Part shown: positions 1-12,579 of the stretch, piece after piece
Layout: every line of letters starts with the position of its first letter
How positions within the stretch are numbered: the first letter of the stretch is position 1
Notes under the pieces: generated by a model
What the model was told of the DNA's origin: nothing
The model's database searches: none
What the model saw: the letters and a program-made list of their open reading frames with translations, nothing else
Translations under genes and position numbers: made by a program
DNA from: Misgurnus anguillicaudatus
Lineage: Eukaryota > Chordata > Actinopteri > Cypriniformes > Cobitidae
Direction: 5' to 3'
DNA length: 64,000 bases
NCBI RefSeq assembly: GCF_027580225.2
Contig: NC_073351.2
Coordinates: forward strand, 5,094,001 to 5,158,000

Positions 1-1239
1 TTATATTATAGTGAAAAGTGTATTTTAATAGATCATATATATTCATTATCAATTTAAATTGCTTTTCATTTTGATTTATTTACCTCTATGTTGTGGTTTT
101 GGTCTTTACTGGCATCGGGGGAGTGTCAGTGGTGATAGGTGTTTTACACCGACCTATGATGTCTGAAAGTGAAAGGGACTTTACATTCTTCTCTTTATAA
201 GCCTCAATAGAGATCGGAAAATACAACTTTCTCTCTATTCCTCTTTTGTATTTTGATTTTCTGGTTTCCAGTTGTAATTTTTCCGAGTACATGACGAATC
301 TCATTTAATACAGATTTGTTTGTTTCTGCAGATCTGGGCTTGAGGAGTTGGTCTGTACCAGCTGTATATGACGAGATATTTCAACATGGACTTGTTATCA
401 TACAGCGCAGGGGCTGTAAAGAAACTGATCTGTATTTTACTCATCTTAGCACAAATTTATAAGCATCTTTTATCCTACTTTTTGGCTTTGAAGCTGTCAC
501 TTTATAAAACAAAAGGAACAATTTATTTTTAGTCCCTAGGCAGAATGTCTAGATCAATCAGTATATACTTAAAACACATTAAAGAGTTGCACTGGAATGT
601 AAATGTAAAACCATCAAACCTGTAGATTTAGATCAAATGTGTTATGAAATCTGCATTTAAAAGCTAGTTGCTGCATTAATTCATATGTGCATGCTAGTTT
701 TCTATTTATATATATACTATACTATACATTATATTTTTGCACCCACTGTATTGAGGAGAATAAAATGTTTTGTGTTAGTGTATTGAGTGAGTAGTTTGTG
801 TGTTTTGGTGGATAACACTGTAAATTAAAGCAGATTAAGAGATCATTGGGCAGAACGTTCATACATATAGACCTACTTTGTTTGTCACAAAGTAAATGAT
901 CTAATAAATTACAGCAGACTGGTATAAAAATATATTTAAACATTTTGAAAACATTTTACAAATATATTTTAATTAAACAATTTAAAAATGAATTAATAGG
1001 GATATATCCAAGCAATTACCATTTTTTGTATATTTGTTTATATATATGAATTGTAAATGTGTAAATATAAATATTTTTATTTTAATACACACCCAATTCA
1101 TAAATACATAAATAAATTACTTAATATTTACTTAATTATTTCCATACGTCACATTTTTAGTAAGAATTTAGAAAGTACATCAAAGAAACCTTTAGAAAGT
1201 CCAGTTCCAGATCAATGGAAATACGAAAGCGTTGTGACG

Positions 1240-1350
1240 CAATGAGGGCGTGGCCTCCGCTAAGCCATTCAAATAAGGCGGAGTGACGGAAGAGCTTTCC
1301 GCTGTTTGCGTAACCGTCGGTGGAGAGCGCAGTCTGACATCGCTGGGAGG
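1240..1350 (+). promoter_or_regulatory. bcl2l10: Probable promoter and non-coding first exon of bcl2l10
   Basis: A short GC- and CpG-richer island in an otherwise AT-rich stretch. It contains a GC/CACCC-type box (GGGCGTGGC near 1248) and a TGACGGAAG motif near 1283 that could bind ETS or CREB-type factors. It ends in a strong splice donor, GGGAGG|GTGAGC, with the intron starting at 1351. The coding exon downstream has a splice acceptor (TTTATTTAG) ending at 2396, three bases before the ATG, so the start codon appears to sit at the beginning of exon 2. The transcription start is not resolved; the exon extent is inferred from the donor and base composition. Confidence 0.5.
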
Positions 1351-2399
1351 GTGAGCCGCTTTATTATTCTCGCTTCTTAAGACCAATACACTTAAAACTA
1401 CACATTAAAATAAATGTTTAATGCCATGGGAATTATACAGCAATGTGTTTTTATTTTAAGACCTGCTGTGTTGCTTCGCGTCTTTGTGTTTTGGTTCGCA
1501 ATGGCGCAGCCGGCTTTGTGTTTCACGCCATTGCGCAGCACATTATACTTACTGTTTTATTACATATATATCCTTCACGTACATATACATTAACACTGCG
1601 GATACATGTGATCTAATACGGTTTCATTTGAAGCGGTTTCCGAACCACTAGCATTAAAGGCATGAAGGCCGTTTATAAACTGATCTGGATTCAGTGTCCT
1701 TGTGCAGTTCACTTCTATTGTGTTCACGTTTGTATCATCGTGACAAGTAGACATGTTACACATTTTCCATAGTCTGTAATACTGTTAATGCCGTTATTGA
1801 ATTAATATAACAAAGTAAATGACGATTAAAGAAGATATTTATTGATTGATTCATATTACAATACTAACTAACTATAATTGGATCAACTAAACTAATTTTA
1901 CTGTTTTTCATAAAACCAATAATTTTTTCCCCACATGAAAAATACTGTAGTATACTTCTGTAGTAAAGTAAGTTGTAGTATAACTTACTATAGTACATTA
2001 CAGCAAAGCAATTATTATGTTTTGTTTATATTAACTATAGTGAATTGATAAACAGTAGTATAGTTTAATATTTACTTTATTGACTACTATGGTAAGTTTC
2101 AACAACATAATATAGCCTATCTAGCAATGTTACTACATTTTACTATGGTATATGTACTAATGATTACCACAATTTTTTTAATTATGTTTTTTTGTTGTTG
2201 TTACAATTCACATAACTTTAATAAAATGTGTTTTATTTAGATTGTTTATTATAGATTACTATAAAATGACTATATTATTTTAAAATATTTTTTATAGGCC
2301 TATTTTCCAGACTTGGTAAACACAAATGAATTTATCATTGAACATTAAAAAACATTACAGTTCAGTGTAAATTATTTTCATTGTGACTTTATTTAGAAA

Positions 2400-2807
2400 A
2401 TGTCCTGTTGGTTGAGGGAAGAGACTTTGAAGCTGGCAGAAGATTATCTCAGATTCTGCAGTGGGAACCAACAGACGCCTCCCAGCGAGTCAGCGCAAGC
2501 CATGAGATACCTGGCCAAAGAGTTGGAGCAGCAACACAGAAACAAATTCCGGTCGCTCTCCCTGGAATTCCTGGACACCTGCGGATCCGATCCCAGCAAG
2601 TGTTTGCAGAGCGTGATGAGGGAACTGGTAGGAGATGGCAAACTTAACTGGGGAAGGGTGGTCTCCATCTTTACTTTCACTGGAGTGCTGGCCAATGAGC
2701 TTTTGTCCAGAGGAGAGAATTCGGGGTGCTCCTTGAGACTGGCCGAAACCATAGCTGACTACCTGGGAGTGGAAAAACAGGACTGGTTGCTGGAAAATGG
2801 AGGCTGG
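2400..2807 (+). CDS. bcl2l10: bcl2l10 coding exon A (BH4, BH3, BH1, first half of BH2)
   Basis: It has 136 codons in phase 0, from the ATG at 2400 to a consensus donor (GGCTGG|GTAAGC). Reading through the donor gives only a short tail (VSMGVYCSSQ) that does not match the family, which supports splicing here. The ATG follows an acceptor AG at 2395-2396. Confidence 0.93.
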
Positions 2808-5800
2808 GTAAGCATGGGTGTTTACTGTAGTAGCCAGTAAGGGTTGAAAATCATGCTTGTGTTTGTGCAGTAGATGTGAAGGTCGACCTGAAAGGCAGCA
2901 GGGTAGGGAGTCTAGGGACTGCGACAGGGGAAGACCCTGTATAATTTGCAGGTTTCGGTATAAAAAACTGACAGGAGTGTTCAGCAAGGGGGGGTTTCCA
3001 CACCTTCACAAGAGACATATCCACTCGGTTTCTGACTGATGTGAAACTGTGTGGGCGTTTAAAGCGTCTCGCATCAGATTTCTTGTAACCGTTCATGTGT
3101 GCTCTGTATTTATAGCTCAAGCCATTTGTGTGTTTGATCTCTTAGATTTTCTTTTACCTGTTGTGTTCTTTTAATGGGAGTAATTGAAAGGTTCATACTG
3201 CAGTGACATCCTGGTCCAGCTTTTAGTGCAGAGCGACACAAACCTTCTTGTGGCTGCTCTGTTTTTGTGAATTAGAGAGTGAGAGAAGCCAAGGAATGCT
3301 GGGAATGTTTGTGGGAATGCTGTACTGCTCTTTAAAGCACTTTTAAAACTTCTCTGCGATGTCTAGCCAAGTTTTTTTTTGTTTTGAGCTTGCGTTGAGA
3401 TCCTCAGACTCTGGTGCACTGTCCTGTGGAAGTGTTATTTGTTTCCTGTCTAAATTTCCCATATAACTTCAGGATATGTTATTTTTGCTGACCGACATCA
3501 GCTGTAATGACATGTGACATGTCTGTCAACAGTACAATGAGAGGGCAGGGAAACATTTTTGGTGTATGTCACATGCCACATCGTAATGGCACCATTTCCA
3601 TCATGGTAGGTAGATTAATATCTTTCTCCGGTTTAAAAATAGGGTAGTTCACCCCAAAATGGTCATCATTTAATAAGCGTTTGTGTCGTTTCAGACCAGT
3701 AAGCCTTACTTTATTACATGAGAGTTTGTCTTGAGACCGCAATGATCCACAAGTTACTTTCAGAAGTGCTCGACAATCATTCCGATTCAAAATAAGAGAG
3801 ACTAATCTGTATATAATGTATCGACTCTTCACAGGAGCTCTCCCCAACACTACACGGACTGAACCGAGACCTGGTGAACTTTGTTGATTCTGATTATGCG
3901 CAGCAAACATACTGAAATCAAGAATGGTTTCTACCGGACACGTCTGACTTGATGAGCCGTTAATACTGCGGATGTGTTTACTGAAAAGGACGATACAGTG
4001 ATTCTCGAGTCAGGAATAGATTTATGGAGTCACTAGTTCACTGAATTGAGAACAGTTTCTATCGGATGCGTCAGCAGAACTAAGAATCAAAGAACTGCAT
4101 CCGTTAGCCAAACAGTACACATGTTGGACATCAATATGTTGCTGTGCTAATACTATAAACATTTGTGAACTGATGAGATGATTGACAGATATAAATGTAT
4201 TTATTATTCCCATAAAGCATACAGTAAATATGTGTGGTACAGCTAATTATATTAAACAGCGTTTTGACTAAAATCTGTTTATGTTAGGTGCATGCAGATT
4301 ATATTTTAAGTTTAAGACCATGATTTTTGTTAATAGTTTTTGAAGGTGTTTTAGTCGGACACATAAATGATGATAGATGATTTAATAGAATAACACATAA
4401 ATCAATCATACACGACTTCACTTGAACATGTTTTAGTGTATTTTACCCTTCTGGATGATAGAATTAGATGTGAATGACATCATTACACGAGGACGTTAAA
4501 GAACTAGTGAATCAGTTTTTTGAACTGGTTCTTTGAAACAAACGGTCTGGAAGAACCGATTCACGAAAAAGATTCAGACTTCCCATCACTAGTTGTGTTT
4601 TAACTGAACATGCTCATTTCAGAGCAATTGATTAAATAAGCTCGCGCAACTTTCACACCTTGCAAAATGAAAGGGGCGGAGAGCAAACGCTTTAGTTTTA
4701 TAAAAGAGGGTTCGTGTTATAAAAATGTTGTGCAGCACACATTACACATTAGATCAGTATGTTCTTAGTCAAGCATTGTCGTCTTAACGGAAGTTGCTAA
4801 CTAATTTGTTAAGTACATAAATTACTGTAGAGCTAATAAACAATGACACCATCAGTTTCACTTTTCAATATAAATCCAATATCACTTTATTCTCAGTCGT
4901 TTTTTTTACTTCATAATATCGGCATCGGCCCAACCACTCCCCCACTCCCTGCAAATGGTCGGGCTATAGTTTTTTGAGCAATATCTTATTTTGAGATTAA
5001 TTGAATAGTTCATATATGGTCAGAGCTAATTCACATATTTATATTTATTATGGTCCGAGCTGGTGCAATCGAGTGGAGGCGGAGACTTATTTACATATTC
5101 ATGGGTAGGTGTAGAGTTATAGAGCTCTTTTGTGGCATGAAGAAATTATCATCACAGGAAAAACTTTTACATATGCTGTTTTGATGCTGAAATATGAATT
5201 TTAAAGAATAAAATGATCAACTTCTGATGTCATATGATAGCTTTGTCTGAGAAACAAGGTTGCTATTCAATGAAAGTTTTTCCCTTAATGCTCTCAAATC
5301 TCATTTGTCTTAATGTTGTGTGTCATATTTTATGTGAGTATACCATAGACTGTTAAAAAATATGGACGTAGTGTCCATGACGTCATCCATTGGTTTGTGA
5401 AGATCGTTTTTGAAGCTTAAAGTAGGCGTTGCTTGCCGTCGGCATCTTGGCCGCATGTCACTCGTGGATAACTGAAAATGGGTTAAGAGGCGGGACATTG
5501 GTGAAGCTGAGGTGGCTGGTTGCTGAAACCACACCCGCCTAGCTCGATTCTAGTGACAGCAATGGCTGTTCATCCGTCACTCAAGTGGCCACGCCCTTAA
5601 TTATGCAGAACTTTAAAGCGTAATATAATTTAAACGGATGAGTTCCAAAAAATTCGCCCCCCCCCTCACAGTTGTCATAAAGGGCAAAGTTGGCTATACA
5701 GACCAAAAATACTTAAACATATTTTCTACTGTAAAGTTTTAACATTTTAACATTCCCTTTTGGAGCCTGCCTCTAGCTGCCAGTCGATGAATTGCAGTTT

Positions 5801-7398
5801 AAGTCACTTCTGTATTGGCTACATCAATAAGATTTGAGACCAAGATATCGGATATAACAAGATGTGCACTCCTATTACTACGAATAGGGGACAATGCAAC
5901 TCTCAATATGGCCGCTGTGGTGACAGATGTCCCACCTGAACCAGTCCTTAATCAATAAAGACTCTGATGATTCTCTGTGGGAGGGGCTTGAGGAACAAAA
6001 GTTATGGTACTGTTGATGTCAGGTGTTATTCTTGGTGAGAAAATTGTAATTTTAGCATGCAATTTTAGAGATATCTGTCTTTTCCCATTCAAGTAGATAG
6101 GACTTTAGTCTTGCATGACTGAATAACTGCCTGGAGGCGTTGCAAACATGGCCGCCTGGTGGAGCGACTTCCCTAAAGGGACTTTATTTGACAGCTGTAA
6201 CGCAAGCTACGATTTCCAGTGAATTGGCAACTAAACATTATCAAACAAAGCTTTCATGTATCTTGGTTGAGTTTACAGCAGTCGAATCCGACACTTCTGT
6301 CGAAAGGTAAATGGCCGCTTGAATTTGCATGAATGAATAGTTTGTGGGGCTTGGCTCAGTCCTTTCTTTCCCTCTGCTCTGTTTTGTCTTTCGCTTTATT
6401 TGGCAGCTGTTGAGAGCAGAGCCAAAGGCCCGTCATGCATGTAGTCTATTGTGTTGATCTGTGAGTTGTGTGGTGTATGATTATGAGCTGTGCACCTGGA
6501 CCGACTCTGACCAGTAAAGCAGGTGTCTGTCTGAAGACAGCTGCTCAGACCGACTCCTCCAGACTTCTGTTTGTTAGACGGTTACAAACAGAAGTTACTT
6601 GCGCACCTGTCTGCTCTTTAGACCTGATGCCATATCTACGTGGAATTCTTAAATGTTTACTTGAACATATCAAAAGCTTGCAATTTCCGGGACTTTGGGC
6701 TTATTTATTTTTATCGATAGACAAAGTAGAGAGGAGACTGGAAATGCAATCGAGACATGAAACAGGTCAGGCTGCTCCCATGAGAGCGCCACGAAACATG
6801 TTTTGACAAGGATGCATGCATATGTTCTTGATAAATGATTAAAAATAAGGCAGTTTATCATTATAGTGTTACTGCAAGTTCTTTTCGTAATGGGTAGGAA
6901 GCTTACTACTGTAGTATTTAATAAAATGTGAAGCACATGTATTTAACGCTTTAATATCCATCCTAGCCAGCAGTCGACTCCGGGCCGGAGCTGCACTGGA
7001 GTTGCTGACTTTGGGGTGGATCCGGTGCCGATCAGGTCATGAGTCATCTGCTGTCTGGGATGGTTATTAAAGAGTTAAATGCATACAATAGTGAGCTTCC
7101 TACCCAGAGATTTAATGCAATTAAATTATGCAATATCATGCTTACTGTTAAAACATATTTTATGAAGTGTTTTATAAGAAACTAAATAAACAATAATGCA
7201 TTTGTCATCAGCTGCATCATGCTGTATATGTGTGTATAAAAGCTTAAACTTGATTTCTTCTGTTTTTTTTTTCAGGAGGGTTTCTGCAGGTTTTTTCACA
7301 GCGCCAGACAGCTAAACCAAGAGTCCTCAATGAAGACAGCACTGTTCGCCGCAGCAGGAGTTGGTTTAGCCGGTTTAACGTTTCTTTTAGTCCGCTAA
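2400..7398 (+). CDS. bcl2l10: Bcl-2-like protein 10 (Nrz/Boo/Diva), two coding exons
   Basis: Joining 2400-2807 and 7276-7398 gives 176 residues. The product is a multi-domain Bcl-2 family apoptosis regulator, in fish an ER/mitochondrial membrane protein (Nrz) known to control calcium release through the IP3 receptor. Visible domains in order: BH4-like helix about residues 3-20 (LREETLKLAEDYL); BH3-like segment about 34-48 (AMRYLAKELEQQH); BH1 about 75-94 with the signature NWGR; BH2 about 128-143 (DWLLENGGW then EGFCRFF); and a hydrophobic tail anchor about 157-175, followed by Arg and stop. The intron interrupts BH2 in phase 0 directly after the NGGW tryptophan, the ancestral intron position of Bcl-2 genes. 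Length fits the family. The orientation converging on mapk6 matches the human BCL2L10-MAPK6 neighbourhood. Assignment to bcl2l10 rather than another Bcl-2 paralogue rests on sequence resemblance and synteny. Confidence 0.93.
2808..7275 (+). other. bcl2l10: bcl2l10 intron with dispersed repeats
   Basis: Non-coding, 4.47 kb. It holds a low-complexity hAT-like remnant ending near 4596 (right end CTTCCCATCACTAG), a dispersed repeat at 5343-5720, and further repeat-like sequence at 5880-6340. Short open frames here show no family resemblance. Confidence 0.8.
5343..5720 (+). repeat. Dispersed cyprinid repeat (CCATAGACTGT...GTGTCCATGACGTCA family)
   Basis: The left end carries CATAGACTGTTAAAAAATATGGACG and then a GTGTCC-TGACGTCA-CATTGGTTTGTGAAGA core. 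The same core occurs in reverse complement near 38110-38226, and a related terminus (GTCCATCTTTTTTAAGTCTATGG, read as + strand) lies near 9202-9224. Recurrence within the window identifies it as a transposon-derived repeat. The superfamily is not determined. Confidence 0.6.
7276..7398 (+). CDS. bcl2l10: bcl2l10 last coding exon (rest of BH2 and tail anchor)
   Basis: A polypyrimidine tract and TTTTTTTTTCAG acceptor (AG at 7274-7275) precede GAG GGT TTC, which completes the BH2 motif (W|EGFCRFF). The exon encodes 40 residues, ending in an Ala/Gly/Leu-rich membrane anchor, then TAA at 7396-7398. It is too short to stand out as an open reading frame alone. Confidence 0.92.
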   Translation, partial: EGFCRFFHSARQLNQESSMKTALFAAAGVGLAGLTFLLVR

Positions 7399-8120
7399 AC
7401 AATTTAGGTTTTCTTTAACACACATAAGCATCTGACCTTTGTTTAAAAAATGGCTTTTATTGAGAAAACGATCTTTAAGTTCTCAATCGAATGTTTTCTC
7501 CACATCCACATCTGGTAATTCATGATGATTGTACATTCTGGACATGGCCTTTAGGATAAAAGATTTCAGTTTCAAGTCTTTACATATCTAACATGGTGCT
7601 TTTATTTTGTCATTTCTCTTGTCACTCGTCCCTTTGTAAATATTGTTAGTTTAGATAGTATTTTCCATAAGAGAGGAATGAAACGACAGTTTGTTAATAA
7701 TGTCGAGGATTAACTTGGAAACAATACAATGTCGCTTCATGTGGCTTCTCTGATATTATGTTAACCCATTCGAGTGTGCATATATTTTATATCATCATAT
7801 ACCACATTATGTTCCTCATCAGACCACTGTTCGCCTTCACTTGTGGTTTACAATTGATATTTACGCTTTTGGGACGTCTCTCTTGGTTTCGTCCTAAAGG
7901 TCATTTGTTTTAAAGGTGCTACCTTGTAGCTTCTAGTATAAGAGATTTTGTGATTATTCTGCCCACTTGTAAGTGACAAGTTTACTTTGTAAATTTATTT
8001 ATTTACCTTGTAAGAACAAATTATTACTATTTAGGCAATTCCCAACAATTGACAAAACATTATATTTTTGCATTGTTTTATTTATTAACTTCTTTCTTAA
8101 TAAAATAATTTTACTGTAAA
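7399..8120 (+). terminator. bcl2l10: bcl2l10 3' UTR with poly(A) signal
   Basis: AT-rich non-coding sequence after the stop codon, with a canonical AATAAA at 8099-8104. Cleavage is expected roughly 15-25 bases downstream. No earlier perfect AATAAA is seen between the stop and this site. Confidence 0.65.
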
Positions 8121-8204
8121 TATCAGATCTTGTTTCCTTGTGTTGTTTATCTGGGCTTGACATACAGTGTTTTATTTTTGAGTTATGTGAATGCTGATGG
8201 TTCG

Positions 8205-8700
8205 GCGCCTAGTTTGCCACTTGAACAGTTTGACGCGCGTCAGAGGCAAAATCCGCTTCTTGTGGGAGGGGCAAGTGCTATGCGGTTATCCGTTTGCAAG
8301 ATGGCTGATGTTGATTGTGCATTTATCAAGAGAGTTAATGGTTTGTATTTGGTAACCTTGCTATAAGGGGAAAATAGTTTAAAAAAACTGCGGAAGTGCT
8401 GCGTGTCGATAAATGTCACGTGACTCAAAAGTGAAATGTGATTTACAACTTACCATGTTGCCCAATGTCCTCACTGACACTCTTCCAAGCGAGGTCCTTT
8501 TTATTTCTGTCTCTATAGAAATAAGAACTTGTGTCGTATAGCTCCGGGTGACTGTTCACGGACAATATCAAGCGTTCCTTCATGTTGAATGAGTGACTCC
8601 GGGCCGGACTGCCGCCACAGCAGCAAGCAGGCTTCTGATCGGTTAACACGCGCCGTGAGACCTCCAGCGTCTTCACATTGACTTAATATTGAAATTACTT
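8205..8700 (-). mobile_element. DNA-transposon fragment encoding a partial MADF domain
   Basis: On the - strand an exon-like segment runs from an ATG at 8583 to a strong donor at 8454|8453 (CAACATG|GTAAGTTG). It encodes about 43 residues with a MADF/Myb-SANT-like pattern: LILSV..HPELYDTSS.FYRDRNKKDLAWKSVSEDIG. This is the N-terminal helix layout of the DNA-binding protein that accompanies PIF/Harbinger transposases. An open frame with an upstream ATG extends to 8676. Downstream exons were not found, so it is a broken element or a lone exon. The class assignment is inference from the MADF-like motif. Confidence 0.6.
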
Positions 8701-9280
8701 GCGCTTGACGCCTCTACCGCGGCTGGTGTAAATGCAGCATTAGTCTTCAAAAGTGAAGCCGCTGGCTCTTTGATCGCCCCCTGGTGGCTGGCTGCAGTAC
8801 AAGTCATAAACCCCGCTCTCTCCATTCAAACAAACGGGACTCTGCTCTAAATAAAAAAATATTTACACTTCCAATAAAAGTTTCAGAAATATGGTTTTGG
8901 TCCTTTCAAGTAGTTGTTATCATGCTGATATATGTTCAAGTGTTCATTATTGTGATAAGTTTCATTTAAGCTAGTAATTTGATGCTATAGAAACAGGGCG
9001 TGTCGTTATGATTAGCGTTGTTGAATTGGTCGCGCAAGCATTTTGGCGGAAGTTTGATACCGCGGCTCTGCCTCTGGCTCCACGGACGATTCCTTCTGCG
9101 CATGCCTTGGCTTCAAACTGACGTTTTTACGAAACATGGCACCGACCGTAGTGGGACACGTTTGGCTTCAATTCATTACAATGGAGGCAGGCGACCTCCC
9201 GACGTCCATCTTTTTTAAGTCTATGGCTGTATTATTAGTGCTGTCGCAAGAGTGGCTGTAGCTGATGTTAAAGGACAAGT

Positions 9281-10200
9281 TGGGTATTTTACACTTAAAG
9301 CCCTGTTTTCAGATTGTTTATGATGAAATAGAACGGTTTTGACTGAAATTTGGACATATGATGCTGGCCCGAGAATTTTCGGGTATTTGTTGTTTCAGCT
9401 CCCACCTCTACAATGGGTTTAATGGTGCACTGGAACAATCCTTACTAAAATGCATTAAACTTTCATTTTTCAAAGATGTGAAACTCACCGAGTGGTCAGG
9501 GGTGTTCACTGATATGTTCACACAAAAATCGCTGCAAAAGATGCTTTCCAACAGGTGTTTTAGCCTTCGTTGTAAACTTGTGGACCTATTTTTCCAAACG
9601 CCTCACACCCGTACATTCTTCCGCTGAGAGCCTAAATAATAGACACTTCAGCTCGGTGGGTGGAGATAATCCGCCTTTGCCAATTGCAAGAATACAAACA
9701 AGGTTCCCGGCGCGGAGTAATACCGTACCTCACAGCACATCTAATACAAGTCAATGGAGTTGGACAAAAACTACCATAAAACCTGTTGGAGGGCGTCTTT
9801 TGCAGCGATTTTTGTGTGAGCATATCAGTGAACACCCCTGACCACTCGATGAGTTTCACGTCTTTATAAACAAAAGTTTAATGCATGTTAGGAACGATTG
9901 TTTCAGTGCACCTATACAGCCATTATAGAGGTGGGTGGTGACACAACAAACACCCGAAAATTGTCGTGTGCAGTGATGCCAGTGACTTCTACTCAAAGGA
10001 ACAATGCTTATTATGAACGTTCTCACTCTGATTGACATGTAGGCGTGCTTTTCCGGGGGACGTGCCCATAAAAGGAATAAGGGGTCCATGATACGTAACA
10101 GTTAACCATGTTCGATTTTTTTTAAGTTGTAGGAAAAAGGAGTGAGTTCGGCCCAGAAATACTCTGTAACGCACTCATCTGTTTTTTTACATTTGTTTAG
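9281..10200. mobile_element. Inverted-repeat (foldback-like) transposon remnant
   Basis: Two arms of about 180 bases, 9381-9565 and 9775-9960, are reverse complements at roughly 80-85% by eye. Shared landmarks include CACTGATATG / CATATCAGTG, GTGGTCAGGGGTGTTC / GAACACCCCTGACCAC, and CAAAAATCGCTGCAAAAGA / its complement. The central spacer is about 210 bases. Short open frames in the arms are not conserved proteins. The outer limits are approximate. Confidence 0.75.
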
Positions 10201-11566
10201 CATGAGGAATAAAAACCTTGAACTGCTTTAATAAGATGCTTTAAATATCCCCGTCCCCAACAACTTTAGTGAGTTGAGGTTTGTTGATGTTACAAAAACA
10301 TAAGATCGTTGGATAAGGCTTGGCCACACATGAAGATTTTAAGCCAGATTTGCACCCTTGGCGATCAATCAAGTGTTTTACTGCAGCTGCGGTTTTTTGT
10401 CCCCAAAAAATTATAATATAGTCATTATTTTGCTGGTTCCGATTGCGTTGGAGGACTTTCTGATCCCAGAAACCTGTGTACGACTCTTGATCATGCTGCC
10501 TCTGACATGACTGCTGCAATAGCCAATGGGAGCGTGCAAGCTTCAACTGCATACTGCATGCTTTTATAGCTGAAACAGACACCCACAAACATGACATGAA
10601 AGAAGAGTATTGAGAAAGAATACCAACTTGTACAACTATGGCAACATTGCAAAGAACTACCACAACATGTGTTTTTCTTGCGTTTCTGTGAGATCTTGCA
10701 TCACTTTAAAATAATTTACTACAGTCATCACGTGTGTGGCCTCACTGTCTGGTCGAATCCAGAGCGTGTGTTCTAAGGATTATGTAGTTAAAAATCATTT
10801 ACATCTGTAGTCACTCAGCCTCATGTATTTGAAATCATCTAGTGTGTCCTAGGTCTTCAGCAAACATATTCATTTGCTCTCTATATGGTCTTACTTATGT
10901 TTTCACTTCTGTTTTTGGGGATCAAGTGATGATAGGTTAGGGACATTCAGAACCTTTTATGGAGAATTAAAATCTGTCAAGAAGCTGACCACATATCAGG
11001 TGGTGTCAGTGTTGTAGTCATGATTCCTCAGTTTTTTCCTTGCATAAGCATTTTCATTATGGGTTTTACCAAATGCTGATGTTACAGACTTGAAACAGTG
11101 AAAGACATTTCTTTCACTATTTAAGGATTGCATGACATAAATTTATTTATCAATCAGATCTTAAATGGAATTTTTTTAGACGACAGGAAGCTAATTTATA
11201 CTGATAAATGAAATTTAAAGAGCCAGTAAGATGCCAATTTTAAGCGTCCTGTCACTGTTTATAAGTCCCGGACAACAGGTTTAAATGCATGCAAGGTCAA
11301 AAAACACTGTAATTTTCTCAAAATATAAATTTAAAATTACCCCATTTCTCAGAGATCCCCAAACGATTCGTGTGAAGCCGTTCAATAACTCGGTCTGCCT
11401 AAACCCCACCCTTCAGTAGCCTGCTCTGCTCTGATTGGTCAACAGACAGAGTCTCCGCACAGACCACAGATCAGTGGCACAGACCAACAATAGTGCAACA
11501 TGGATTGACCTAGTGCTAACATGATTTACTGAGCAGACATTATCCACATCAATACACATCATTCAT

Positions 11567-11915
11567 CATTAATCCAAGCAATAAAAACGACGACAAAAAA
11601 CTAACATTTTACACTCATCTAAGCTTTTATGTAAACTAACCGGGTCGTAGCAAAACCGTAAGTGAGCATGCGTTAAACGCTTGCTAACGTGACTCTCTGA
11701 CAGTAAATTAAGAGTTTAAACAATGAAATAATTAATCATTAATCCACGCAATAAAAACGACAATAGATACAAACAATTTTACACTCATTTAAGCATTTAT
11801 GTAAAATAACCGGGTCATAGCAAAACCGTAAGTGAGCATGCGTTAACCGCTTGCTAACGTGACTCTCTGACAACGACATCATGATAGACATTTTACACTC
11901 ATTTAAGCAAGTATG
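11567..11915. repeat. 170-bp tandem repeat, about 2.2 copies
   Basis: The unit starting CATTAATCCA recurs at 11567 and 11737. The phrases TTTTACACTCAT, AACCGGGTC.TAGCAAAACCG, GTGAGCATGCGTTAA and GCTAACGTGACTCTCTGACA repeat at a 170-base spacing. A third partial copy (TTTTACACTCATTTAAGCA) starts near 11889. A second, weaker ~53-bp tandem duplication (AATCCCTCC...GATTCTTCA) lies near 11998-12110. Confidence 0.85.
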
Positions 11916-12260
11916 TAGCTATAATCATACTTACAGGTTGTGGTTAGGAGACGCATGTTGTTCCAAATAAAGTGAGTACTGAACCATCTTTCATTGCCAA
12001 ACGTCTAAATCCCTCCATTAAAAAATCATTTTAACCACTGATTCTTCACAGCCAAATGTTTAGTAAATCCCTCCTTGAAAAAGTAATTTTAACAACAGAT
12101 TCTTCATAAATCTTCATCCTTTGGTAGTGAAAACAACACAAACTGAAAACACAGCGTGATGTGATGTTTACACACTAACTAGCTGTGGGCAGGTCATAGT
12201 TTTCGTTTCTCCCGCGGGCAAGGCTGTAGGCGGAGATTATTATCTCGTGTGACGTGGAAG

Positions 12261-12579
12261 TAGGGTGGCCATTCGTGCCGGTTCCGCCGGACACGTCCTG
12301 AACATGTTTTTGGGTACGTTCTCCAGAAGTCACGATGGTCGACCGCATACGTCATCAAGGTTTAATATTTCGGGTTTAATTTCAGAAAAGCAACAGTTAC
12401 ATTTCAAGGTAAGAATGAAACTACAATGATTGTATGTCTTAAAAAAAATAAATCTTAATTTTCTAATGTATTTTATCTGAAATGTGAGAACCTCGATGAC
12501 GTATGCGGTCGAGCAACGCGACTTCTGGAGAACGAACCCGAAAACATGTTCTGCGGAACTGACACGAATGGCCACCCTA
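12261..12579. mobile_element. hAT-type MITE with perfect 8-bp target duplication, nested
   Basis: The terminal inverted repeats start TAGGGTGGCCATTCGTG and end with its complement; the inverted match extends for roughly 100 bases (CCGCATACGTCATC / GATGACGTATGCGG). It is flanked by an exact 8-bp direct repeat, CGTGGAAG, at 12253-12260 and 12580-12587. The 319-bp length and lack of coding fit a non-autonomous hAT element. It interrupts the larger TTAA element. Confidence 0.88.

Noticed and set aside
2408..2987. Alternative + frame and two - strand frames over bcl2l10 exon 1
   Set aside because: They overlap a clearly conserved Bcl-2 coding exon and show no conserved motifs.
11567..11915. Spaced repeats suggesting a CRISPR-like array
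   Set aside because: The repeats are direct 170-bp tandem units without constant-length spacers, in a eukaryotic transposon.
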